Positions 16,579 to 23,641 of a DNA stretch of 64,000 bases are shown here, one piece after another. The position numbers and the translations under genes were made by a program. The stretch is from contig NZ_JALQDG010000003.1 of NCBI RefSeq assembly GCF_023631325.1, positions 248,001-312,000 on the forward strand, given 5' to 3'. The stretch comes from Caballeronia sp. INDeC2 (GTDB taxonomy: Bacteria; Pseudomonadota; Gammaproteobacteria; Burkholderiales; Burkholderiaceae). Under the pieces are notes generated by a model. That model saw only the letters and a program-made list of their open reading frames with translations. It did not search any database and had not been told where the DNA came from. Positions within the stretch are counted from its first letter, which is position 1; every line of letters starts with the position of its first letter.

Positions 16579-17307
16579 ATGAAGCAACGCAACACACAGA
16601 TCGCCAGCGCGAGCGCGATTATCGCGACTCTCAGTCACCAACTGGAAAACGCTCAGAAGGGCATCGAGCAGGCCACGGAACTCGTCCAGCGCGCTACGGC
16701 TAAGGCGCGCGCAGATAGGCAGGCAGCGCAGGACGAAGCGACCGTGAGAGAAATGTACAAGGCGATGGCCGCGCACGATGCTGCCGGTCAATTCGGAACT
16801 CGCGCAGAGGCCGTCGCACAGGCCCGCGAAGTCCTCGGCAATATCGAGCGCATCATCAGCGGCGAGACGCAACACGCGGCTGAATCTCAGGACGGCTGGC
16901 TGCCGCGCGGTGTTGAGAACACGCCGTATGACGCGGCGGGCACCGCCGTAGCGTTGGGCGAGGCGCAGCGCGACACAGACCCGCTGACCGTCGCAGGTAT
17001 GGACGGTCTTGTAGGCCAACTCGCAGCGACCATGGACGCGCTGTTCGCTGGCATCCGCGCACGCGGCGGAATCCCGCGCACCGGCGTAGGCGTAAAGCGC
17101 AAGGACGTCACCACGAAGGGCATTCGCGGCATGGACTCCGCTACCCGCCGCAAGGTTCAGGACGCGGCCCACGCTTCGGACCGCGAGTACCTGGATGCCG
17201 TGCGTGCGCTGGACCCGTCTTTCGAATCGCTCGTTACGTGGCGCTTCGACCATAAGACGCTTCTCATGCGCCCTATCGGAATGGACGGAACCTTCACAAC
17301 GAAGTAA
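16579..17307 (+). CDS. Unknown element protein of 242 residues with N-terminal coiled coil
   Basis: The ATG at 16579 has an AGGGA site ten bases upstream inside the preceding gene's end; an earlier in-frame ATG at 16528 would overlap that gene by 47 bases and is less likely. Residues 5-50 form a heptad-like helix (QIASASAIIATLSHQLENAQKGIEQATELV...), suggesting oligomerisation. The middle is Ala/Gly-rich with no recognised motif and the C-terminus contains the basic segment GVKRKDVTTKGIRGMDSATRR. In tailed phages the gene two upstream of the tape measure is often a tail-tube or chaperone gene, but I see no tube-like signature here. Confidence 0.6.
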   Translation: MKQRNTQIASASAIIATLSHQLENAQKGIEQATELVQRATAKARADRQAAQDEATVREMYKAMAAHDAAGQFGTRAEAVAQAREVLGNIERIISGETQHAAESQDGWLPRGVENTPYDAAGTAVALGEAQRDTDPLTVAGMDGLVGQLAATMDALFAGIRARGGIPRTGVGVKRKDVTTKGIRGMDSATRRKVQDAAHASDREYLDAVRALDPSFESLVTWRFDHKTLLMRPIGMDGTFTTK

Positions 17308-17348
17308 GCAGCAGCACCTTTATTAACCACCTCTAGGGAGAATGAACG

Positions 17349-17735
17349 ATGAACGTAATCATCAACCGTCACCGCAACACCATCCGACTCACGCCGTCCG
17401 ACTTCGCACGCAAGGCGGGTTTGGAACACATGTACGTCCAACTTCGAGTGCGCGGCTTCTCTCGCTTCGACTCGTTTGTAGCGGCGTATGGCGAGGACTG
17501 GATCGGCCATCCGGCGCTGCTCGTTAAGTGCGCTGCGGCGCTCGAAGATTCGGACGAGTACACGCGACAGATGGAGGCCGTCCTGTCGTCCTATTCGGAG
17601 TCGGAATTGCTCCAAATCTGGGACACGCACTCCGCGCTTTCGAAGGTGAAGACGAGCATCTCAGTGAAGACCGTTCAGCGCCTTCGAAGGGTGGGAAGCA
17701 GCCGCAGCGGCCATCGACTACATGACTACGGATGA
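17349..17735 (+). CDS. Unknown small protein upstream of the tape measure (possible tail chaperone, first frame)
   Basis: The frame gives 128 residues, preceded by AGGGAG. Up to about residue 112 it reads naturally (MNVIINRHRNTIRLTPSDFARKAGLEHMYVQ at the start, written in parts across the N-terminus). The last 20 residues (VQRLRRVGSSRSGHRLHDYG) look like out-of-frame translation, while the +1 frame over the same bases reads smoothly into the next gene. Position immediately before a tape-measure gene is where tailed phages keep the G/GT assembly chaperone pair expressed through a programmed frameshift. Either that, or a frameshift mutation, would explain what is seen. Confidence 0.55.
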   Translation: MNVIINRHRNTIRLTPSDFARKAGLEHMYVQLRVRGFSRFDSFVAAYGEDWIGHPALLVKCAAALEDSDEYTRQMEAVLSSYSESELLQIWDTHSALSKVKTSISVKTVQRLRRVGSSRSGHRLHDYG

Positions 17736-18018
17736 CGAGAAACGGCAGACTCAATTCCGCCTCGCCGTTCTCTCGACCGCCACGGTGGACGGTAAGCCGC
17801 TGAACACGCCGCAAGCGATCAACGCAGCCTTCCGGCACTGGGCGCAGGCGCGATTCGTCTTTGACGAGATTCTGGCGTTCAACCAGATCGACCAAGAGCA
17901 ACGCGAGTTCGCGAACAAGTCGTGGGACGCGGCAGGCGCACGCGTAGCGAACGCCTTCGCGATGCATACCGAAAACATGTTGCGCGCGGCAGAGGAAGCC
18001 GCACGAACCGGGGAGTAA
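17722..18018 (+). CDS. Unknown small protein (possible frameshifted extension of the preceding gene)
   Basis: From its own ATG this frame gives 98 residues, mostly helical and charged (NTPQAINAAFRHWAQARFVFDEILAFNQIDQEQREF). No ribosome site is evident before that ATG. The same frame stays open upstream from 17668 and encodes a sensible FSAFEGWEAAAAAIDY stretch, which suggests that the product is normally made as a fusion with the preceding gene by a +1 (or -2) shift between 17668 and 17735. The stop is six bases before the tape-measure ATG. Confidence 0.5.
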   Translation: MTTDDEKRQTQFRLAVLSTATVDGKPLNTPQAINAAFRHWAQARFVFDEILAFNQIDQEQREFANKSWDAAGARVANAFAMHTENMLRAAEEAARTGE

Positions 18019-18024
18019 CAGAGT

Positions 18025-20280
18025 ATGTCTAATCTTGATGAATTCGTTATTCAATATCAGGTCAAGGTAAACGCCGCAGTCTCGGAGTTGAGCAAGCTCA
18101 ACACTAAGACCGCAGAGACCAACAAGAGCCTTAACGCGATCACGAAGGGCACGAAGGAATTCGCTTCCACGACCGTTCGCGAGTTGGGGAAGGTCGCGCC
18201 CGCCTTCGACGGAATCGCGTCCAGCCTTCGCGGAGTCAGCGCCGGGTTCGGCACGGCCAGCCTAGCGGTGGGCGGTTTTACCGCATCCTTGTACGCTGCG
18301 TACAAGACCGCGATGCTCACGCGCGACCAGATTAACGGGCAGCGGCAGGACGCCCGCGCGTCCGGTATGGGCATGCTTCGGTTCGAAGATTGGTCGCACC
18401 GGCTCGTGGGCGGCAACGTTACACGCGGCAACGTGTCCGATTCGCTTAAGTCGCTGCGAGGCGTCCTGAATAGCGCGTACGCCGACCGTTCGCGGACCGG
18501 CCCGGAGAATCGGCTGCTCGCGATGCTCGGAGTCCAGCAAGGCGCATCACCTCTTTCGACTACCGCAGCGGGCACGCAACTCGCCGCGCGTTGGAAGGGT
18601 ATGAGCGCGCCGCAGGTGGAAGCCGAAGCACAAATGCTCGGCATGAACAAGGACGTGGCCTTAGCGATGGCGAAGCAGGGCGGCGCGCTCGGCACGATCA
18701 GCATGTCGCCGGAACAGTTGAAGGCGCGGCAGGACGCTATCGCCAACACCGCGAAGTTCAACGATGAACTCGCGAAGTTCAACGAGGAAATGACCAAGCT
18801 TACGACCACCGTAGGCGGCTTCGTGCTCGGGCCGCTGGCGGACTTCGTGGGCGGTCTGAACAAGGCGCTGGAACGCTCGAAAACGGACCACGGCCAGCCC
18901 GAAGCCGGCATGGGGACTATTCCGGTTGCGGACGGCGATTGGACGGGCGGGAAGGGGCTTTCTGAGGCTCTTAAGAGTACCGAGAAGGTGACGCAGGACG
19001 TTAACGAGACTGCGCGTTGGTCTCGGGAAGCTGCGAAGGCCGCAGAGGAAAAGAACAAGCAGGATCAAAAGAACGTCGAAGCTGCGGCGGCAGCGGACGA
19101 TGAAGATAACGCGGCGTTCCAGGCGATCATTTCGCAATTCCAACTCGCGATCAACTCGTTCACCGATTCCGTCAACATCATGAGCGGCGTTACTGATGAG
19201 CGGCACGCTTGGGCGGCTTGGGCCGGTGAAGTGGGGCGCGCGTCCGGTATCGGTACGGGCGCTAACCCTTCGTCCGGTATGCCCGGTGATAACCGTCCGG
19301 GCGCGTTCACATATAACCCCGCCGCAGCGGGCGCGGCGCTTACGGGCGGCGCTTCGGGGAGTGCCGGGAGTACGGCCTACGATCCGATCATCAGCGCAGC
19401 CGCAAAGAAGTACGGCATGCCGGAGAACGTCGTGCGCGGGATCATCGGCACGGAATCCACCTGGAACCCGAACGCCAAGAGCGATAGCTCATACGGCCTC
19501 ATGGGCGTCAACAAGGTCAATTGGGCGAAGTACGGTCTGAACGACAAGAACTGGAACGACCCTGCCGCAAACATAAACGCGGGCGTGGCGATTCTCTCGG
19601 ACATGTACAAGAAGGCAGGCGGCGATCAGACTCTGGCCCTGCGCTATTACCACGGCGGTTTCGACAAGTCGAAGTGGGGCGCGGTGAACGCCGCATATCC
19701 CGCGAAGGTTCTGGCTAACGGTGGCGCATATTTCGGGATGACCGGACCGCAAGCGAACGCATGGGACCCGAAAGCCACGCCCGCCTACGGTTTCACCGGA
19801 GGGCCGCAAACGAACCTGCGCCAGTTGAACTCGCGCGACGGAATCCAGATTGTCGGACTCGCAAAGCAAGTCGCGGCGGACCTTAGCCTGAGAGACTATC
19901 GGCAAGTCATGACGGGCGGCGTACCGAAGGCGGACATTGATTGGGCTTTGTCGAATCGACTTAGCACGTTGCTTCAGGCTCACGCCGGACTCGAACAGCG
20001 GGCGCAACTCCCTATCGCCAATCCTGCCGCGCGTGCGCAGTTGTTCAAGGATACGATGGACAACGAGCACGCCATTTCGAATCTGCGCACGTGGGGCGGG
20101 ACCGTTGCGGGCTTCGGCGGGCCGGGTGATCGTCTGTACAGTCGCGGCATGACCCAGAACAATACGTTCAACATTAACGGCGCGACCGATCCGCAAGCAG
20201 TGGGACGCGTGGTCGAGCAGCACCTGAACCGCGTTTATCACGATGTGGCGAACTCTAACGAGTCTGCACGCGTTCAGTAA
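18025..20280 (+). CDS. Tape-measure-like phage tail protein with lytic transglycosylase domain
   Basis: The 751-residue protein starts with an extended helical region (KVNAAVSELSKLNTKTAETNKSLNAI), followed by a Gly/Ala-rich hydrophobic patch at about 72-98 and further long helices to about 370, as in tail tape-measure proteins. Residues about 453-560 form an SLT-type lytic transglycosylase domain with catalytic E477 (IIGTESTWNPNAK) and the SSYGLMGV motif. The C-terminus has the NNTFNINGATDPQAVGRVVEQHL ending (about 715-740) common to tape measures. The family sets tail length and, with SLT, helps the tail cross peptidoglycan. A GGGGAG site precedes the ATG. Without other tail genes it cannot by itself form a particle. 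Confidence 0.8.
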   Translation: MSNLDEFVIQYQVKVNAAVSELSKLNTKTAETNKSLNAITKGTKEFASTTVRELGKVAPAFDGIASSLRGVSAGFGTASLAVGGFTASLYAAYKTAMLTRDQINGQRQDARASGMGMLRFEDWSHRLVGGNVTRGNVSDSLKSLRGVLNSAYADRSRTGPENRLLAMLGVQQGASPLSTTAAGTQLAARWKGMSAPQVEAEAQMLGMNKDVALAMAKQGGALGTISMSPEQLKARQDAIANTAKFNDELAKFNEEMTKLTTTVGGFVLGPLADFVGGLNKALERSKTDHGQPEAGMGTIPVADGDWTGGKGLSEALKSTEKVTQDVNETARWSREAAKAAEEKNKQDQKNVEAAAAADDEDNAAFQAIISQFQLAINSFTDSVNIMSGVTDERHAWAAWAGEVGRASGIGTGANPSSGMPGDNRPGAFTYNPAAAGAALTGGASGSAGSTAYDPIISAAAKKYGMPENVVRGIIGTESTWNPNAKSDSSYGLMGVNKVNWAKYGLNDKNWNDPAANINAGVAILSDMYKKAGGDQTLALRYYHGGFDKSKWGAVNAAYPAKVLANGGAYFGMTGPQANAWDPKATPAYGFTGGPQTNLRQLNSRDGIQIVGLAKQVAADLSLRDYRQVMTGGVPKADIDWALSNRLSTLLQAHAGLEQRAQLPIANPAARAQLFKDTMDNEHAISNLRTWGGTVAGFGGPGDRLYSRGMTQNNTFNINGATDPQAVGRVVEQHLNRVYHDVANSNESARVQ

Positions 20281-20295
20281 AGGAGGAAGGGAGAT

Positions 20296-20829
20296 ATGGC
20301 ACGCGAAACTTTCGAGCACACTTCCTTCGGCGTGACCTACCGTACGCAGCAGTTCAGCGCGGCGTACGGATTTAAGGTCATGGGCACAGGGCTGGCCGCG
20401 ATTCATCCGACCGAAATGCTGTCGCTCACGGACGTGCGAGCGGAGAACGGCGAGTGGGTGCGGCTGGATAACGAGGCGGCAATCGACGCTTACGTGCGGT
20501 GCTTGGCGGGGAGTATTTCGCCGCGCCTCGTGCTGGCGGGCGTTATGAAGGTCGTGAACAAGTACAACTGGGGCTTCTTGGACAAGTGGGAGGTCGTGAA
20601 GATTCCGTCGCGCTTCCGGTCGGACGCCGCAGCGGTGTCGCGCGATAACGTGGACCCGTTCGTGTCGCGCATCGTAGCGGAGCACTACGCCACGCGGAAG
20701 GAGTTGGAGGAATATTACTCACTGAAAGACGCGTTCGATATGTATGACGAGATTTGCGTCAACACAGTGAACAAGCTACTTCAGCAGGAACAGGCGGAGA
20801 GGGACGCTAAGACGAAGGCGAAGGGCTAG
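20296..20829 (+). CDS. Small element protein after the tape measure, possible tail assembly factor
   Basis: The 177-residue protein has an N-terminal beta-rich part (FGVTYRTQQFSAAYGFKVMGTGLA) that resembles small tail-assembly chaperones of tailed phages, and a helical, charged C-terminus (LEEYYSLKDAFDMYDEICVNTVNKLLQQEQAERD). The similarity is by general appearance only; I cannot name a family. An AGGAGGAAGGGAG site precedes the ATG, 16 bases after the tape-measure stop. It is the last gene of the cassette and is closed by a strong terminator 28 bases on. Confidence 0.55.
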   Translation: MARETFEHTSFGVTYRTQQFSAAYGFKVMGTGLAAIHPTEMLSLTDVRAENGEWVRLDNEAAIDAYVRCLAGSISPRLVLAGVMKVVNKYNWGFLDKWEVVKIPSRFRSDAAAVSRDNVDPFVSRIVAEHYATRKELEEYYSLKDAFDMYDEICVNTVNKLLQQEQAERDAKTKAKG

Positions 20830-20857
20830 GACACGCGATCCGGGCACTAGAAAGTCG

Positions 20858-20902
20858 AAGGCCGCGCCTGTACTCGGAGACGAGTAGCGCGGCCTTTTCT
20901 TT
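20858..20902 (+). terminator. Strong rho-independent terminator ending the element's cassette
   Basis: AAGGCCGCGC (20858-20867) pairs with GCGCGGCCTT (20887-20896). After a three-base bulge, an inner stem TACTCG/CGAGTA closes on a GAGA tetraloop. TTTTCTTT follows. This insulates the tail-like cassette from the tRNA-Leu region. Confidence 0.9.
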
Positions 20903-20943
20903 GCACTCGCGGCAGGGTACGATCCGTCTTCCGCAGAAATTTG

Positions 20944-20961
20944 CGGAAAAATCGCGGAAAA
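20944..20961. repeat. Right arm-type repeat CGGAAAAATCGCGGAAAA
   Basis: Identical to 14275-14292. It sits next to an inverted copy of the core (TTCCGC at about 20930, then GCGGAAA twice), making a cluster of three GCGGAA-type half sites about 85 bases from the right att core. A site for the integrase or an accessory DNA-bending factor is the natural reading. Confidence 0.55.
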
Positions 20962-21043
20962 GTTGAGCGAGCGGAGTTTAGGGGCGGCTAGCGCGGGAAG
21001 CTACTGGCGCTGTAGAAGCCTTACGGCGTAAGGCTCTAAGTAT

Positions 21044-21100
21044 TTGGTGCCCAGGGCCGGAATCGAACCGGCACGCCTTGCGGCGGGGGATTTTGAGTCC
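21044..21100. repeat. Right attachment site: 57-bp core within the intact tRNA-Leu gene
   Basis: Same 57 bases as 14125-14181, here continuous with the intact 5' half of tRNA-Leu. The crossover must have fallen within this identity block, which restored a full tRNA at this end. A perfect 8-bp hairpin (21017-21024 with 21028-21035) lies just 3' of the tRNA on the element side. Confidence 0.9.
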
Positions 21101-21129
21101 CCTGCGTCTACCAATTTCACCACCTGGGC
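21045..21129 (-). tRNA. tRNA-Leu (anticodon CAA)
   Basis: Read on the minus strand, GCCCAGG at the 5' end pairs with CCTGGGC before an encoded CCA. The D-loop has GAAATTGGTAGAC, the anticodon loop is CTCAAAA with anticodon CAA (reads UUG), the long class II variable arm is CCCCGCCGCAAGGCGTG-like, and the T-loop is GGTTCGATTCC. At 85 bases it is a normal leucine tRNA. Its 3' half is the integration target of the element, which leaves the gene intact. Confidence 0.95.
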
Positions 21130-21191
21130 CTTGATCGACTCGCACCGCAACACACCGCAGCAACAAGCCAATCGAGTCGGCTATTATGACC

Positions 21192-21230
21192 AAAAACGCC
21201 GCCGCCGGCAAGCAACAACGGCAGCGTTTT
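21192..21230 (-). terminator. Terminator of the orphan binding-protein gene
   Basis: On the minus strand CGCTGCCG pairs with CGGCGGCG (one G-U pair) and is followed by CGTTTTTGG (T-run from 21192-21196). It lies about 15 bases after the stop of the binding-protein gene and keeps that transcript out of tRNA-Leu. Confidence 0.65.
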
Positions 21231-21244
21231 CGCAACCTCGGAAT

Positions 21245-22405
21245 TTACTGGGCAAGATACGTGAATGCGCCGTTTTTGATCACGCCCATCACGCTTGCGC
21301 GCTGATCCAGGCCGACGTGATCCGTCGCGCTCGTATTCACGACGCCGTTCGGCACGACGAGTTCATGCGCGTGCTCCAGTTCCGAACGCAGCGCCACGCG
21401 AAACTCCTTCGTGCCCGGCTTGGCCGTACGCAGCGCGCGCGCCACCGCATCCTGCAGACGCGGGTAGACGCCCGCCGCATCGCCCGCGAATTGCGTGACC
21501 GTGCCCTTGCCGTATTTGTCCTCGTAGGCGTTCACGAACGCGAGCGCGGCCTTTTTCGACGGATGATCCGCCGGCAGCGTCCGGGCGACGACGACCGGCT
21601 GTGTCGGAAAGAGCGTGCCTTCGACGTCCTTGCCGCCGAGCTTGATGAACTCGGGCGTCGCAATGCCGTGCGTCTGATAGATCGCGCCCTTGTAGCCGCG
21701 CTCGACGAGCGTGCGCTGCGGCAGCACCGTCGGCGTGCCCGCGCCCGCGATCAGCACCGCGTCCGGCTTAGCGGACATCAGCTTGAGAATCTGGCCGGTG
21801 ACGCTCGCATCGGTCCGGTTAAAGCGCTCGCTCGCGACAATCTTGATATGACGCAGATCGGCGAACTTGGTGAACTCGCTGAGCCAGCTATCGCCGTAAC
21901 TGTCGGCGAAACCGATGAAACCAACCGTCTTCACGCCATGATTGGCCATGTAGCGCGTCATCACGTCGGCCATCGCGCGGTCGGTCTGGGCCATCTTGAA
22001 TGCCCACACCTTCTTGCCTTCCTGCGGCTCGACGACCGAAGCCGAGCCGATCAGCGTGATCATCGGCGTTTCGGACTCGGCGACGGGATCGAGCGCGGCA
22101 AGCGCGGCAGGCGTGATGTTCGGCCCGACGATTACGTCGACTTGATCCTCGCTGACGAGCTTGCGGATGTTGCGCACGGCCGCGCCCGGGTCCGAGCCGT
22201 CGTCGAGGATGATGTACTCCGCGCTCTGCCCGGCGATGGTCTTCGGCCACATCAGCATCGCGTTCTTGCTGGTGATGCCGATCGCGGCGGCGGGACCGGT
22301 GCTCGACAGGTCGATGCCGACTTTCAGTTGAGCGTGCGCGGCGGCCGCGATTACGGACAAGACGACGCCGGCAGCGACCCGGCGCGTGAACTTCGACAGC
22401 ATCAT
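21245..22405 (-). CDS. Orphan ABC-type periplasmic substrate-binding protein (Leu/Ile/Val-BP-like)
   Basis: From the ATG at 22405 the 386-residue protein has a Sec signal peptide (MLSKFTRRVAAGVVLSVIAAAAHAQ, residues 2-26 in parts) and a type 1 periplasmic binding fold, as in LivK-type proteins: VGIDLSSTGPAAAIG at the mature N-terminus, GPNITPAALAALDPVAE, and TLIGSASV. GGAGA lies nine bases upstream of the start. No permease or ATPase is adjacent, so it must borrow membrane partners encoded elsewhere. It lies head-to-tail behind cysB with 56 bases between. Its ligand is unknown; sulfur compounds or amino acids are possible given the neighbour. Confidence 0.8.
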   Translation of the reverse strand: MMLSKFTRRVAAGVVLSVIAAAAHAQLKVGIDLSSTGPAAAIGITSKNAMLMWPKTIAGQSAEYIILDDGSDPGAAVRNIRKLVSEDQVDVIVGPNITPAALAALDPVAESETPMITLIGSASVVEPQEGKKVWAFKMAQTDRAMADVMTRYMANHGVKTVGFIGFADSYGDSWLSEFTKFADLRHIKIVASERFNRTDASVTGQILKLMSAKPDAVLIAGAGTPTVLPQRTLVERGYKGAIYQTHGIATPEFIKLGGKDVEGTLFPTQPVVVARTLPADHPSKKAALAFVNAYEDKYGKGTVTQFAGDAAGVYPRLQDAVARALRTAKPGTKEFRVALRSELEHAHELVVPNGVVNTSATDHVGLDQRASVMGVIKNGAFTYLAQ

Positions 22406-22461
22406 CGGAAAGGTCTCCAGGAGAGGGAATTTTTTTGAGGCAGCGTGCGCCGCCATTTTAT

Positions 22462-23403
22462 TCAGAGCTCGTAACTCTCGTGCTCGCCGGAGAGCGCCTG
22501 CTCGATCAGCTTACGGTTCAGCGACGGCGAGAGCAACTCGACGAGCGTATACACATAGCTGCGCAGATACGCGCCCTGTTTGAGCGCAAGCCGCGTGACG
22601 TTCGTGCCGAACAGATGACCGACCGGCATGGCGCGCAGATGCTTGTCGCGCTCCGGATTGAACGCGATATCCGCGAGGATCCCCACGCCGAGCCCCAGCT
22701 CGACGTAAGTCTTGATCACGTCCGCATCGATGGCTTCGAGCACGACGTCCGGCGTCAGATTGCGCCGCGCGAACGCCTGATTGATCTTCGTGCGCCCGGC
22801 GAACGACGCCTCGTACGTGATGATCGGGTATTGCGCGAGATCGTCGAGCGTGAGCGTCTTGCGCTCGAGCAGCGGATGATCCGGCAGCATGACGGCGAGG
22901 TGCTGCCACTGAAAACAGGGCAGCGAAATCAGTTCCTTATAGTTGGCGATCGCCTCGGTCGCGATGGCGATATCCGCCTGATCGTGAATGACCATCTCCG
23001 CGACCTGCGTCGGGCTGCCTTGCAGAATCGAAAGGTGGACCTTGGGAAAGCGCTTCTTGAACTCCGCAATGGCGGACGGCAACGAGTAGCGCGCCTGCGT
23101 GTGCGTGGCGGCGATGACGAGATTGCCCTGATCTTGCGCCGCGTAATCTTTGCCGACGCGCTTCAGGCTTTCCACTTCCTGCAATATTTTCTCGACGGAC
23201 GCAAGGATGATGCGCCCGGGTTCGGTCAGCGATCTCACACGCTTGCCGTGGCGCGTGAAAATCTCGACGCCCAATTCGTCTTCCAGCTCGATGATCGCCT
23301 TCGAGACGCCCGGCTGGGACGTATACAGCGCCTTCGCGGCCTCCGTCAGGTTGAAGTTCTGCCGGACGGCCTCGCGCACGAAGCGGAACTGATGCAGATT
23401 CAT
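22462..23403 (-). CDS. cysB: LysR-type transcriptional regulator CysB
   Basis: This 313-residue LysR regulator has an N-terminal winged HTH (MNLHQFRFVREAVRQNFNLTEAAKALYTSQPGVSKAI...) with the CysB-family wording, and a C-terminal inducer domain (THTQARYSLPSAIAEFKKRFP near 101). CysB proteins activate sulfate assimilation in response to N-acetylserine and sulfur limitation. Burkholderia also has a second CysB-like regulator, SsuR, for sulfonates, so a mix-up is possible. Divergent orientation to the cysI operon supports the CysB call. The 238-base shared gap is AT-rich and holds the likely operators. Confidence 0.88.
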   Translation of the reverse strand: MNLHQFRFVREAVRQNFNLTEAAKALYTSQPGVSKAIIELEDELGVEIFTRHGKRVRSLTEPGRIILASVEKILQEVESLKRVGKDYAAQDQGNLVIAATHTQARYSLPSAIAEFKKRFPKVHLSILQGSPTQVAEMVIHDQADIAIATEAIANYKELISLPCFQWQHLAVMLPDHPLLERKTLTLDDLAQYPIITYEASFAGRTKINQAFARRNLTPDVVLEAIDADVIKTYVELGLGVGILADIAFNPERDKHLRAMPVGHLFGTNVTRLALKQGAYLRSYVYTLVELLSPSLNRKLIEQALSGEHESYEL

Positions 23404-23641
23404 TTATAACCTTTGTTTATTACCGCTGGGCATATCAAAGTAATTTTTCAGTCGTTTGCAATATATAGCAGGTTCTTTACTATCAGTCCAATTTTTCCAA
23501 TATCCATATCTCTATCTGTCATAAGCAAATGAGCGTTCCGTCTGAACGACGCTCGCGACGGCGACTCAATGGATATTCGATGGATGAGACGCGCTGCGTA
23601 ACCTAGGACGCCGCGCTTACACAAGAACTTGGGGCCCCCGA
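23404..23641 (+). promoter_or_regulatory. cysB-cysI divergent control region with candidate cysI promoter
   Basis: The gap is strikingly AT-rich in its first 130 bases. A candidate promoter for cysI is TTGCAA (23456-23461), 16-base spacer, TACTAT (23478-23483). CysB sites in this family are poorly conserved and AT-rich, so TTTATTACC...TATCAAAGTAATTTTTC upstream of the -35 is a plausible activator site. This is inference from position. Confidence 0.45.

Larger units (their letters stand above)
14125..21100. mobile_element. Integrative element in tRNA-Leu(CAA), with integrase and phage-tail-like cassette
   Basis: The element is bounded by identical 57-bp copies of the tRNA-Leu 3' half (14125-14181 and 21044-21100). 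An integrase gene starts 110 bases inside the left end. An 18-base motif CGGAAAAATCGCGGAAAA is repeated near both ends (14275-14292 and 20944-20961), as expected for integrase arm sites. Inside are six more rightward genes: two unknown proteins, an overlapping pair with signs of frameshifting, a large tape-measure-like protein with a lytic transglycosylase domain, and a small protein that may be a tail assembly factor. A strong terminator ends the cassette. No capsid, portal, terminase, lysis, repressor or replication gene is seen. It is either a prophage remnant or a minimal satellite-like element. Confidence 0.85.
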
